Shown here: positions 23,159 to 32,003 of the stretch, piece by piece
Layout: each line of letters begins with the position of its first letter
Position numbering within the stretch: the first letter of the stretch is position 1
From: Segniliparus rugosus ATCC BAA-974
GTDB taxonomy: Bacteria > Actinomycetota > Actinomycetes > Mycobacteriales > Mycobacteriaceae
Reading direction: 5' to 3'
NCBI RefSeq assembly: GCF_000185725.2
Contig: NZ_KI391953.1
Coordinates: 922,750-986,749 of the forward strand
DNA length: 64,000 bases
Program-made: the position numbers and the translations under genes
The notes under the pieces: generated by a model
What the model was told of the DNA's origin: nothing
The model's database searches: none
What the model saw: only the letters and a program-made list of their open reading frames with translations

Positions 23159-25384
23159 ATGGCGGATCAGGATTTTCCGGTGCCGGAGTTGTGGCCGTAT
23201 GTGCAGCCGGTGTGGCCGAAGGCGGACGCGACGGGTATGCGCGCGGCTTACGAAAGGTACAAGGCTGCTTGGGCGAAGGGCAAAGAGGGCGCGGCCCTTG
23301 TCGGGAGCGGGTACGGGCAGCTTGGGGGTGGTTATTGGGCCGACCCGAGCAAACCGGCATCGGACACGTACGACGCGGTCATTGAACGGCGTGACGGGTT
23401 CAACAAGGACATCTCGGATTTCGAGAGCATCGCGGAAGCGAACGACCAAGTCATGTCCGCAGCTCCCGACAACACCGACCACGCGAAAGACCAGATCAGC
23501 GCGCTCGCGCACGTCGCAGCGGCGCAGATCCAGCAGAACCAGCTCCTCTCGACCAGCATCTACGGGAGCGGCGCGCTCTTGCCGGTCATGAACCAGCAGG
23601 TCTTCGATCAGCTCGCGTCCGGCGCGAAACAGAAACAACAAGATTACGCTGGGAAGAACCAAGCCTTACCGCAGGTCCCTCAGTACGAAATCCGAAACAA
23701 GGTCGACTACAGCCAAGGCATAGGCGGCTCTGATAGCGGAGTCAATTATCAGCAAGGAACGGGTGGGCCAGCACGCACTAATCTGCAGCAGGCCACGGCT
23801 GGCCCGCAGAGAGGGGAAACGCAGCAAGGAACGGGTGGGCCAGCACGCACTAATCTGCAGCAGGCCACGGCTGGCCCGCAGAGAGCGGAAACGCAGCAAG
23901 GAACTAGTGGAATTGCTCCTGCCTCTTCCACAAGTAACCTGCCAACGGGTAGCAGCCAGAGTCAAGGGTTGGCTAGCGGGAAGAGCGGCAGTGTGGGCGT
24001 TCCTGCTGGTGGCGCGTCCACTGGCTTACAGTCTGCTGCGGGGGCTTTGGCTGAGCACGCGGCGCCTGCGGCTGCGCCGCAGGCGGCCCCGGCTTCTAGT
24101 GGTGGGGGTGTGGGGGCTTCTCCGTCGATCGGTGGTCTTGGCGGTGGCCCGGCTGGTGGTGGGGCTGGGCAGGCTCCTCGGATCGGCGGTATCGGCGGCG
24201 GTTCTGGTGGGGAGGCTCCTCGGACGGGGGCGCAGGGCGCGGGTGCGGTGGAGAAGTCGTCTGGTTCTTCTTCGTCGTCTGGTTCTGGCGAGTCGCGGGG
24301 CTCTGGTTTGAGCCGTGGCGGTTCGGCTGGGGCTGGGGCTGTGGGGGGCGAGACGAGGACGCAGTCGGCTTCGGCGGTTGGGGTGCGTGAGGCGATGCGT
24401 GGGGACATGGCGGCGGGGGCTGGGGCGCATGCTGATCGGGCGGCGGCGAATGCGCAGGTGCTGGGGACGGGCGTGGTGTCGGGTTTGCATGGGCCGTCGT
24501 TGAGTGCTTTGACGACGCGGACGCAGGCGGCTGCGTCCGCGTGGGAGGCGTTGCCGGATCGTTTGTCGGCGCGTTCTCCGGTGTTGGGGGAGCAGGACGC
24601 GCAGGTGCTGGTCGGCGGGGGGACGTTGTCGGGGGCGGCGCGCAAGGGCTTGGACGAGAAGACGTACGTGTTCCGGCGGTTGCCGTTGCCTGATCTCGCG
24701 TACTCGGGGGCTTCGTTCTTGTTGCTGGTGTCGGAGGATTATTCGGTGGCGCCGAACCCGGACGTGGGGGTGTTCCGGCCGGTTGCGTCGGAGGTGACGA
24801 GCACGGAGGCGAACGGGTTGTTGCGTCCGGGGTTCGAGGTGCCTGACGGGGTGCGGGTTTTGGACCGTTCCGCGGCGTCGGTGGCGTCGGACGCGGAGGC
24901 GGACGCGGGGAAGCTGGCCTTGTATTTGGTGAAGTGGCGGTTGGAGTCGTACGAGGCGCACGCGACGAGTTGGCGGCCAGTGGCGGTGGGGTTCCTCGCG
25001 GATCCGGGGGAGACCGCCGTGCTGGGTTTGGCGCAGCTGGGGGTGGAGGCTTATTGGCCGGGCCGGGGCGGCTACACGCTTGAGAGCGCGGACGCGGAGG
25101 ACGCGCTCGTGTCCGGTGTCGATAGGGTGGGGGCTGCGGGGTCTCGGGCCGAGCGCGAGGAGCAGGCCGCGTTCGACGCGAGGGGCGAGAAGTTCGGGGT
25201 GCCTGCCGGGGCTCGACCGGACGAGCCGTTCGGCGGGGAGGGCTTGAAGGGGAAAGACCTCGCGTCGTACGAGCATTACAGGCGGGAGCTGGGGCGCTCG
25301 CCCACTGCGAAGGAGTACGTGGAGGACCGTTTGGCGCGGCGGCGCAACGCGGACGGCACCGTGGACGAGAGCCTGAGCTTCTAG
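23159..25384 (+). CDS. large putative T7SS substrate with Gly/Ser linker
   Basis: A 741-residue protein without a Sec signal. Residues 1-185 are helical (PELWPYVQPVWPKADATGMR onward) and resemble the N-terminal targeting domains of EspB-like or WXG-type ESX exports. Residues about 190-430 are repetitive and rich in Gly, Ser, Ala and Pro, including two 24-residue repeats. The C-terminal 300 residues are folded-looking (KTYVFRRLPLPDLAYSGAS, KLALYLVKWRLESYEAHATS) but match no domain I know; a toxin or adhesin role is only a guess. A GGAGG site precedes ATG 23159. Two unknown genes follow closely and could be immunity or assembly partners. Confidence 0.65.
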   Translation: MADQDFPVPELWPYVQPVWPKADATGMRAAYERYKAAWAKGKEGAALVGSGYGQLGGGYWADPSKPASDTYDAVIERRDGFNKDISDFESIAEANDQVMSAAPDNTDHAKDQISALAHVAAAQIQQNQLLSTSIYGSGALLPVMNQQVFDQLASGAKQKQQDYAGKNQALPQVPQYEIRNKVDYSQGIGGSDSGVNYQQGTGGPARTNLQQATAGPQRGETQQGTGGPARTNLQQATAGPQRAETQQGTSGIAPASSTSNLPTGSSQSQGLASGKSGSVGVPAGGASTGLQSAAGALAEHAAPAAAPQAAPASSGGGVGASPSIGGLGGGPAGGGAGQAPRIGGIGGGSGGEAPRTGAQGAGAVEKSSGSSSSSGSGESRGSGLSRGGSAGAGAVGGETRTQSASAVGVREAMRGDMAAGAGAHADRAAANAQVLGTGVVSGLHGPSLSALTTRTQAAASAWEALPDRLSARSPVLGEQDAQVLVGGGTLSGAARKGLDEKTYVFRRLPLPDLAYSGASFLLLVSEDYSVAPNPDVGVFRPVASEVTSTEANGLLRPGFEVPDGVRVLDRSAASVASDAEADAGKLALYLVKWRLESYEAHATSWRPVAVGFLADPGETAVLGLAQLGVEAYWPGRGGYTLESADAEDALVSGVDRVGAAGSRAEREEQAAFDARGEKFGVPAGARPDEPFGGEGLKGKDLASYEHYRRELGRSPTAKEYVEDRLARRRNADGTVDESLSF
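23750..23893 (+). repeat. 72-bp in-frame tandem repeat
   Basis: Two near-identical 72-bp units start at 23750 and 23822. They differ by one base near the end (Gly versus Ala codon) and encode 24 residues beginning QQGTGGPARTNLQQATAGPQ. Confidence 0.9.
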
Positions 25385-25405
25385 CCGGGCGGGGAGGAGA
25401 GCGAT

Positions 25406-25873
25406 ATGGCGCATCCGTTGCGCGCGATGGACCCGGAGCTGGCGGAGCGGGCTGCGGGTGTGGCGCGGGACCGTTACCGCGAGGTGGGGTACGCGCTGTT
25501 GAGGCCGCAGCTGGCGAGCAGCAACTTCTCGACGGACGACGACAGGGTCTTCTCCACGCTCTACGGTTTGGCGAACAACAATCAGGAGCCGGACGCGGAG
25601 CTGGTCGGCGCCGCGTGGGCGGCGGTCGAGGCCGAGGAGCGCGACGCGGCTGCTATGCGGGCGGCGCACGCGGGCTGGGTGAAGGTGGAGGGCTGGGAGC
25701 CTGCGGCGAGCGAGGTGGCCGCCTCCGCGCGGCGGGCAGCGTTGCTACGGGCGTTCGCGAGCCTGTACACGGCGGAGCACGAGGACCGGTTGCTGGACGT
25801 GGTGCTTTTGCTGCGCAACTCGGGCGCGGGCGCGGAAGAGGTCTCCGGGCTGCTCGCGGGCAAAGGCGCGTGA
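25406..25873 (+). CDS. hypothetical protein in export module 1
   Basis: A 155-residue helical, acidic protein with no signal peptide or membrane segment. GGGGAGGAGAG lies just upstream of ATG 25406, 22 bases after the large putative T7SS substrate gene. It starts MAHPLRAMDPELAERAAGVA and ends in an Ala/Leu-rich helical tail (LLDVVLLLRNSGAGAEE). The family is not recognised. Its tight coupling to a putative secreted effector makes an immunity or chaperone role possible, which is inference only. Confidence 0.6.
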   Translation: MAHPLRAMDPELAERAAGVARDRYREVGYALLRPQLASSNFSTDDDRVFSTLYGLANNNQEPDAELVGAAWAAVEAEERDAAAMRAAHAGWVKVEGWEPAASEVAASARRAALLRAFASLYTAEHEDRLLDVVLLLRNSGAGAEEVSGLLAGKGA

Positions 25874-25876
25874 GAG

Positions 25877-26746
25877 ATGGCGGCCGGGGACGCGCGCGAG
25901 GCCCGTTTGGAGCACGCAGCCCTGGCGCAGGTCCGTGTTGAGGACTTCCTCGGCTCGGTCGCGGATGTGGTGGCGGAGATCCGCGCGCGGGCGTGCGCGC
26001 ACGAGCTGATCGGTTTCGAGTTCGCGTTGTCGAACATGGGCTGTGAGTATTGCCGGGTGAACGGCCACAAGTGCCGCGAGCCGCGCGAGGGCTGGATCCC
26101 CGCGCACCGGGAGATGCTGGCGATCCGCGACGAGCGGGATTTCGGCGCGCACCCGCTCGTGCGGACCGTGCGCCGCGCCTTGGAGGGCTGTTGGGACCGT
26201 CTCGCGCTCGCGGCCTGGGTCCACGCCGAAGAGGCCGTCAGCGAGGCCGGGCGCTACATGGCCGCAGTCCGGGAGTGGGCTGGGAGCGAGGAGGCGTGGA
26301 CTGCGTTTGGGGAGGCCGCGTGGTTCTGCCGCGAGGAGACTCCCGAGCAGATCGGGCTGCCTGTGTGGGGCGGGCCGGGGCCGTGGCCCGAATCGAGTGG
26401 TGTGTGGCGCGAGCCTGGTCCTGAGGAGGACCCGGAGGGCAAGCGCTACCTGTTCAACGACTACCACGCGCGCCTCGCGCTCGTCGACGTCGGGGAGCCG
26501 GGCGCGACCAGGGGCATGCGCGAGCGCGTGCATGAAGTCTTCAAGATCGCGCGGTGCTGGCAGGTTGAGCACACCGGCCTGCCCTTGGGGTGCTGTGCGG
26601 AGCTAGTGGAGTCTTGGTACCAGTACTTGAACTGGATGCTGCTCTCCTTCGAGTACGCCATGGGCGGGTTCGCCCCGTGGTTGCTCGACCAGATCGAGGA
26701 GCACCGGCACAGCAGGATCTGGCTCACAGACGCGCCCGGCGGATAA
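25877..26746 (+). CDS. hypothetical protein in export module 1
   Basis: A 289-residue protein starting four bases after the previous stop. It is rich in Trp and has a cysteine cluster (NMGCEYCRVNGHKCREPREG, about residues 54-73) that could bind a metal. Near the C-terminus lie GCCAELVESWYQYLNWMLLS and several conserved-looking aromatics. No signal peptide or known domain is recognised. It is the last gene of the first module; a promoter-like spacer follows. It could be an immunity protein or a cytosolic partner. Confidence 0.6.
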   Translation: MAAGDAREARLEHAALAQVRVEDFLGSVADVVAEIRARACAHELIGFEFALSNMGCEYCRVNGHKCREPREGWIPAHREMLAIRDERDFGAHPLVRTVRRALEGCWDRLALAAWVHAEEAVSEAGRYMAAVREWAGSEEAWTAFGEAAWFCREETPEQIGLPVWGGPGPWPESSGVWREPGPEEDPEGKRYLFNDYHARLALVDVGEPGATRGMRERVHEVFKIARCWQVEHTGLPLGCCAELVESWYQYLNWMLLSFEYAMGGFAPWLLDQIEEHRHSRIWLTDAPGG

Positions 26747-26883
26747 GTTCAAGGCGAGATCCCGTCACGCGGGAGCTGACGGATAACGGCCATGTTTATG
26801 ATGAAGGGAACTGAACGGTGTTGCGGCGCGTCTGACTTAGACGAAGGCTGCGCCCGCAGCCGTATGAAGGAGCACCACGGCTT

Positions 26884-27300
26884 ATGCCAGCGGATTACTG
26901 GGACAGCGGCGTGCGCAAGTTCGGGCACGTTGAGGAGGACGAGGAGGAATGGATTCCACGCGCACGGTCTGAGGTCTCGGTGCGTCTGGAGTCGGACCTG
27001 GAAGCTGAGCACGAGGATCTGTCTGTGCGTAGATTCGGCCCTGGGGATTCCGACGACGAGCTGGAGACAGTTGAGCGGGTGATCCGCCATGATGGGCGGA
27101 ACCTCTCTCCGCAGGAGGTAGAAGAGGTACTTGCGCAAGAGCAAGCGGAGCGGGAGGACCGCGAGGAGCAGGAACAGCTACGCCAGTTGGTGCGGGCAGG
27201 CGAAGTGGTTTTTGTAGACGTGAATGAGTTCCGGCGTGAGAAGCGCAGGTTAGAGCAGTTGAATCACGAGCTGGGGTCGAAGAGAGGCGAGGACGCATGA
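26884..27300 (+). CDS. acidic coiled-coil protein heading export module 2
   Basis: A 138-residue protein, very rich in Glu, Asp and Arg, with predicted long helices (EEVLAQEQAEREDREEQEQL, RREKRRLEQLNHELGSKRG). It contains no hydrophobic segment. AAGGAG lies about 11 bases before ATG 26884. Its position directly before an EspC-like gene, which overlaps its stop by four bases, parallels the small helical/YbaB genes of module 1, so a cytosolic chaperone or regulator role is plausible. The family is not recognised. Confidence 0.6.
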   Translation: MPADYWDSGVRKFGHVEEDEEEWIPRARSEVSVRLESDLEAEHEDLSVRRFGPGDSDDELETVERVIRHDGRNLSPQEVEEVLAQEQAEREDREEQEQLRQLVRAGEVVFVDVNEFRREKRRLEQLNHELGSKRGEDA

Positions 27301-27626
27301 CGCACCCGTTGCAGGTGAATATCGAAGCATTGGCGCAGGTCGGCAAACAAATGGCCGAGCACGCGAGCGAGCTGAAATCCCGAGCGGACAAGGGCGTGGC
27401 CTCGTCGGATGTGCAGGGCAGTCCGTTCGAGTTTTTGGCGCATTACTTGCGGGGCCTCTCCTTCGCGAGTGCGCTCACCGAGGCGGACGGCGCGTTCAAA
27501 GAGGCGAACCGAAGGGCGTGCGGGGAGTACGAGAACTTCGGCGAGGCACTGGTCTCGGTCGCGCACGTCGTCGGGGAGACCGACGAGGACGGCGCTGCGG
27601 CTCTCTCCTCGCTGGTGGTGGCGTGA
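27297..27626 (+). CDS. EspC-like (WXG100-related) T7SS protein
   Basis: A 109-residue helical-hairpin protein: MTHPLQVNIEALAQVGKQMA, then a loop with Ser/Gly, then EANRRACGEYENFGEALVSV and GETDEDGAAALSSL. The layout and the acidic-Ala ending resemble the DUF2580/EspC family exported by ESX-1-like systems. A perfect YxxxD/E motif is not present. It overlaps the acidic gene before it (ATGA) and the large gene after it (TGATG), so the three are translationally coupled. Confidence 0.65.
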   Translation: MTHPLQVNIEALAQVGKQMAEHASELKSRADKGVASSDVQGSPFEFLAHYLRGLSFASALTEADGAFKEANRRACGEYENFGEALVSVAHVVGETDEDGAAALSSLVVA

Positions 27627-29914
27627 TGGCGATGTTCACGTTGAGCCAGTTCCTGCAAATGCAGTTTGATCACACCGCGTGGGCGGCGGACAGGCTGCGG
27701 GAATCGGGCGAGCCCTACTCGTTGAACGCCGCGTTCGTGCAGACACAGACCCGCGCTCCCGGCGGGGAGCCGTTCACCGGGCAGGCGGGGGACGCGGCGC
27801 AGGACAAGGGTGGAACGGTCGCAGGAGCGCTGAATCGGTTCCATGCCGAGACCGACAACGCGGCGAACGTGTTGAAAACCGCGCATGAGGCGCTGTGGCC
27901 CGCAGCGTGGAATCTGCGCACGTCCATCAACGATGCCACCGGCCCAGTTATCATCCAAGATGGTGATCGGCTCGCCCAGCTCTCTGTCGCGTTCTACGTG
28001 ACCGAGGACTGGAAAGTCGTAGCCGACCTCTCGCGGTTCAGCGGCAGCTTAACGCAGGATCAGAGCGAGGCGCTGACCGTGTGGCAGCAACGCGCGCAAG
28101 AAGGCTTGGACAAAAACCGCGAGGCCTTAGAACAAGCTAGCGATAAAGCCGCCGCCGATCTGCGCGCGAATGTCCATTTCGAGCAGGTCGCCACGGACGG
28201 GCAGATCGGCTCCCTTGTCGGGGAGACTCCCGCGCAGGCGAAAGCTGATGTGAAGGCGTATCTCGCGGGCACCGCCACCCCGGAGCAGAAAGCACGGGTG
28301 GAGGCCGCGACGAGGTTGTCGGACGCGCAGCAGCGGGCGTTGCAGGAGGGCGGTGACGCGAAGCTCTCGCCCGAGCAGACCTCCGTGGTCTCGGAGATGT
28401 CCGGGCAGTTGCGGGACAAGTCCGCCACCGACATCCGCGCGCTTGTGAAAGACAAGCTCCATGGGGACGGCAAAGCGGTGTCGAACGCGTTGGAACTGAT
28501 GAGCGACGATCACGTGGCCTCGGCTGTGCCGGTCGTGCAGGGCGACAAGACCGCGCCGTGGCGCGGCGGCATGGACAAACTGCCCGCGAAGGTGCAGCAG
28601 GCGTTGCGGGACAAGGCGGCGTTGGACGACTCGCACGACACTGGGCACGATGTCATCCCTGGGCAGAAGTACCCGACCCTGGACCAGTTGCAAGCGCTCT
28701 CCGACCTCGTGGGCGGGAGCGACGAGTCCGCCAGACAGGGCACCGCGCTCGACAAGGGTCTGCTCGACAAGCAGTATGAGATCATGGCGTTCGTGAACAC
28801 GCGCGTGGAGGGGCACCCGCCGCAGGTGGACGCGTTCCTCGAATCGTCGATGCGCACAGCGGGAGCGGACCAGATCGCCGACCACCAAATGCTTGACCCG
28901 TCCAACCCCGCCTCGAAGGGCTACGCCTCGGCGCTTTTGCACTACAAGTGGGACGACGGGGGCGCTGCGGCGAAGGAGATGATCCACCATGCCACTGCAG
29001 GCGCGGTGATCCCCGACGACGGCGGCAGTCCCGCGCAGAGAGCTGTCGCGGAGCGTGCCGGGGAGGTCTCCCAAACCTTCTTCAACCAGTTGAAAGAGGA
29101 AGCGGGCGCGTTCAAGGGCGCCAACGCATTCGGGCAGTACCTCTTTGGCTCCCTCGGCTCGCAGAGCCCGCTTCTCACCAGGGAACTCGCCGACGATTTG
29201 TCCCATTACGTCGGGGCTGCGTACGGGAACGAGCTTCCCGGTCAGCACACCTTGGGGTTCCATGCTCTGGCGGATGACAAACGCGGCGACATGGCCGACG
29301 TGATCCGGGTGCTCGCCACCGACCACGACGCGGGCCAGACGATGACGAAAGCCTCGTACGCCCAGGTCATCGCATGGGAGCAGCAGTACGCGAAGTCGCT
29401 CGACAGCGGAGAAACAGACACTAGATCGATGCGTAACGCGGCCGAGCTGCTGGGAGCGGTGGACAAGGGCACGCAAGACCTCGGCGACGCAGGGAAGAAA
29501 ATGCGAGAAGACGGCTTCGATGCCGCGAAACCGTGGGCGAAAGTGCTGGTGAAGGCTATTCGCGGGGAAGCGGGGCCATTCGGGGACATGGTGGATGACC
29601 TCATGGGTAACGAGATGAAGAAGGCGCTCGCGGGTGACGGCGGACCGGGTCGGGTGGTCGACGGTGACGCGATCCGTTATCAGATCGCCACCATATTGAT
29701 CGCGAGCGGTCACCACCCCGTTTCAGGTCAGCTCGCGGGGCTGCTTCAGAACGGCCAGATGCCGAACTGGGACAACCTGACCCCGGACCAACGGGCTGGT
29801 ATGGGTGACGCTATCCAACGCTACCTCAACGGCCAGTCGGTCGGCGGAGATGTCACCTCTGACATCGTGAGGTTCCACGAATACTACGACAAGATCAACC
29901 CGCCGAAGAAATGA
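27626..29914 (+). CDS. large protein of export module 2 (TPR-repeat-region-like)
   Basis: A 762-residue mainly helical protein with no Sec signal or membrane segment. ATG 27626 overlaps the EspC-like stop. The N-terminal 110 residues (FLQMQFDHTAWAADRLRESG ... AGDAAQDKGGTVAGALNRFH) look like a WXG-type pairing region. The rest consists of helical repeats and resembles actinobacterial proteins annotated as TPR-repeat-region proteins that follow EspC-like genes, as I recall. No catalytic motif is seen. It is coupled by ATGA overlap to a membrane-anchored partner. It may be a secreted scaffold or effector; the function is unknown. Confidence 0.65.
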   Translation: MAMFTLSQFLQMQFDHTAWAADRLRESGEPYSLNAAFVQTQTRAPGGEPFTGQAGDAAQDKGGTVAGALNRFHAETDNAANVLKTAHEALWPAAWNLRTSINDATGPVIIQDGDRLAQLSVAFYVTEDWKVVADLSRFSGSLTQDQSEALTVWQQRAQEGLDKNREALEQASDKAAADLRANVHFEQVATDGQIGSLVGETPAQAKADVKAYLAGTATPEQKARVEAATRLSDAQQRALQEGGDAKLSPEQTSVVSEMSGQLRDKSATDIRALVKDKLHGDGKAVSNALELMSDDHVASAVPVVQGDKTAPWRGGMDKLPAKVQQALRDKAALDDSHDTGHDVIPGQKYPTLDQLQALSDLVGGSDESARQGTALDKGLLDKQYEIMAFVNTRVEGHPPQVDAFLESSMRTAGADQIADHQMLDPSNPASKGYASALLHYKWDDGGAAAKEMIHHATAGAVIPDDGGSPAQRAVAERAGEVSQTFFNQLKEEAGAFKGANAFGQYLFGSLGSQSPLLTRELADDLSHYVGAAYGNELPGQHTLGFHALADDKRGDMADVIRVLATDHDAGQTMTKASYAQVIAWEQQYAKSLDSGETDTRSMRNAAELLGAVDKGTQDLGDAGKKMREDGFDAAKPWAKVLVKAIRGEAGPFGDMVDDLMGNEMKKALAGDGGPGRVVDGDAIRYQIATILIASGHHPVSGQLAGLLQNGQMPNWDNLTPDQRAGMGDAIQRYLNGQSVGGDVTSDIVRFHEYYDKINPPKK

Positions 29915-30903
29915 CACCGTTCCTCAAGTCCGCAAGGGCCCGTGCCAGTGTTGCGGTGATCGTTGTCTGCGCCGCATCCTTCGCGGCTGGTTACTGGTGG
30001 ACCCGGCCGGTGCCGTTCCCCGACAGGCAGTTGAGCGAGGCTGCGCATGCTGCTGACGTGGGCGACTACGCGAAAGCTGACTCGTTGTTGCTGGGCGGCG
30101 ACGGATCGAACTCCGGCAGCGAGGCGCTCGGTGCGCTGCTGACACGCAGATGGGACCAAGACTGCAAGTCGGCCGCTGACTTCCTCACGAAGATCACATC
30201 ATCACGCCCAACGTCCAACGCCGGTGCGATAACCCGCGCGTTGGCGGTCTACACGGTCGCGCATGAGAAGGAGCTATCCCAGAGCGTGCCCCTTTTGCGA
30301 GAGTCTTTCGGAGCCAGATGTCCTGCCCTGGCCCGTGCGCTCGCAAAAGCCTTCGCCGCCTACCTTCCCGCCATGTATGGTGAGGACCAGGGAGCGTCAG
30401 GCTTCACCCCCGGTCTGAAGACGGCGGACGTGACCAAGCTAGCGGCGGTGATCGGCACTGACCGAACTGCGGGCAACGAGTTTGGCAAGCAAGGAAGACA
30501 ACTCGCTGAGAAGTGGGAGCGAGAATTCGCCGACTCGGTCGTCTCCGGGGAAAAAGAAGCCGCGACTCACTTGATGCGGGAGGCTGGCGAACTCGTCGGA
30601 TCACTGGACAGGGCGCACGTCGGAGACTGGCAACACCGGAGCGCGGTTGTCACCGACTTCGCCTGCTATGCAGGCGTATCCGTGCTGATCCAAAAGCAAG
30701 GAGCGCCGGAAACCGGACCGCTCAACCGCTTCCTCGTTGACGGACATCTCCCTGGCATCGAAGCTTTAGACGGGCCGAACGGGGCAGAACTCGGCGACGA
30801 ACTCCGAAAGTATCTCTCCTCAAGTGGCTTCGCGGAAACCATGTTCGCCGGAGTTCAAACCTTTAAAGAATCATACGACCGGGTACAGCATGAATCTCTC
30901 TGA
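29911..30903 (+). CDS. membrane-anchored or exported partner protein
   Basis: A 330-residue protein with one N-terminal hydrophobic segment (ASVAVIVVCAASFAAGYWW, about residues 13-31) and no cysteine lipobox, so it is anchored or secreted. The remainder is helical, with Ala-rich repeats (EAAHAADVGDYAKADSLLLG) of TPR character. It overlaps the preceding gene by four bases, so the two proteins are probably made together and may interact outside the membrane. It is the last gene of module 2; IS-like remnant sequence begins right after it. Confidence 0.65.
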   Translation: MTPFLKSARARASVAVIVVCAASFAAGYWWTRPVPFPDRQLSEAAHAADVGDYAKADSLLLGGDGSNSGSEALGALLTRRWDQDCKSAADFLTKITSSRPTSNAGAITRALAVYTVAHEKELSQSVPLLRESFGARCPALARALAKAFAAYLPAMYGEDQGASGFTPGLKTADVTKLAAVIGTDRTAGNEFGKQGRQLAEKWEREFADSVVSGEKEAATHLMREAGELVGSLDRAHVGDWQHRSAVVTDFACYAGVSVLIQKQGAPETGPLNRFLVDGHLPGIEALDGPNGAELGDELRKYLSSSGFAETMFAGVQTFKESYDRVQHESL

Positions 30904-30905
30904 GC

Positions 30906-31017
30906 CATGTCGGACATAAGGGTCTGCTGAGGGTTGGGTTTCCATCTGATCTGCAAGGATGATCGAATGCCCAAGCCTTATCCCGCCGAGTTTCGGTGTG
31001 GCTTTCGCCGAGGCTGA
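30906..31017 (+). mobile_element. IS remnant with truncated transposase start
   Basis: Beginning near TGTCGGACATAAGG, a 60-base leader precedes ATG 30967, which encodes MPKPYPAEFR, the typical first residues of IS3-family OrfA transposases. The frame then departs (CGFRRG) and stops at 31017. No inverted-repeat partner is seen. I read this as the left tip of an IS left by deletion. Confidence 0.45.
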
Positions 31018-31050
31018 CTCCTTTATCCTGAAGGTCACGCTCTGTTGCTA

Positions 31051-31791
31051 TTACCAGTATTTTCCGGTGGGGCCGGGGTATCGGAGGATGGGGCGGTGCC
31101 AGTGGTTCTGGTCCTCGAGGGAGAGTCGGGCGGCGTGTTCGAGCTGTTGCCAGGCCCATTCGAGCCAGTCGGCGGCGTGGGTGTGGACGAACGCGGCGGC
31201 TTTGGCGTGGCGGGCGTTGGCTCGGTCGAGGGCGTTGAAGAGGTGGCCTGGGTGGGTCGCGGTCTCGTAGCCGGGATTGGGTTTGTTCGCGGTGTTCGCG
31301 TTCGCGCGGAGGCCGTCGATGAGGCTTTCGACGCCGTCGCCGAGGACGCGGTTGCTCTGATGTGTGATGGTGTGCTCGGGCCGCCGTGGGGTGAGCACGA
31401 GGGTCGGGGGCGGGGCTTGCGCGGGGTCGAACGGGGGCCAGGGCGTGGGCGCGGGGAGGGGCCGCAGCTCCCATGCGCCTCCTGAGCGCCAGGTGTTCCA
31501 GGCGGTTTCGATTTTGTCGATGTGCTCGTGGTGGTTGCGCGCGATGGCGGTGATGGTGGCGGCGACGGCGTGGGTGAGGTCTTCGCCGATCTGGGACGCG
31601 ACTTGTCCGACTGGGAGGTCGGCGAGTTGGTCGGGCCGGTAGGGGGAGTCCCAGGTGAGGGAGCCGACTTGCAGGAAGGCGTCGGCGTAGGTCCGCGATC
31701 CGGCGATCAATGTGTCGATGTGCTCGCCGAGTGTTTCGACCACGCGGTTTGTGGGCCAGGTGGCGAGCTTTCCGGCGAAAGGATGCGGCAT
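31051..31791 (-). CDS. hypothetical protein near attR
   Basis: A 246-residue protein on the opposite strand to the export modules, starting MPHPFAGKLATWPTNRVVET. It is helical in the first 120 residues, has a Pro-rich middle (LPAPTPWPPFDPAQAPPPTL) and a Trp/His-rich end (THAADWLEWAWQQLEHAARL). No known family, signal or membrane segment is recognised. The antisense frames of similar length are compositional shadows. ATG 31791 is chosen; longer frames lack a ribosome site. Confidence 0.5.
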   Translation of the reverse strand: MPHPFAGKLATWPTNRVVETLGEHIDTLIAGSRTYADAFLQVGSLTWDSPYRPDQLADLPVGQVASQIGEDLTHAVAATITAIARNHHEHIDKIETAWNTWRSGGAWELRPLPAPTPWPPFDPAQAPPPTLVLTPRRPEHTITHQSNRVLGDGVESLIDGLRANANTANKPNPGYETATHPGHLFNALDRANARHAKAAAFVHTHAADWLEWAWQQLEHAARLSLEDQNHWHRPILRYPGPTGKYW

Positions 31792-31830
31792 GGGGTGTAT
31801 CGAACCATATACCAGTTGGATTGGTCTTGA

Positions 31831-32003
31831 TCGCCGGTAGGGCGAGCACGCGGCCCGCCCCTCCGGCTGACCTCCTCTCACGGCCGGAGTCGAGCGGGCC
31901 GCCTCGCCGAACTCCTCTGGTGCGACGAGAAGGCGGTCGCCGACCTTGGCAAGGACGAGACCAACTGGCTCGTCGTCCGCGCTGCGCTCGGGAAGGCCGC
32001 ATG
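31831..32003 (+). pseudogene. 3' remnant of an unknown gene
   Basis: An open stretch without a start codon ends in GRLAELLWCDEKAVADLGKD then ETNWLVVRAALGKAA and a TGA that overlaps the next ATG. The coupling and protein-like composition suggest the C-terminal end of a lost island gene. Confidence 0.35.

Noticed and set aside
26792..27082. Overlapping plus-strand frame with several Cys (96 codons) at the start of export module 2
   Set aside because: It overlaps the better-supported acidic coiled-coil gene out of frame and has no ribosome site or conserved pattern.
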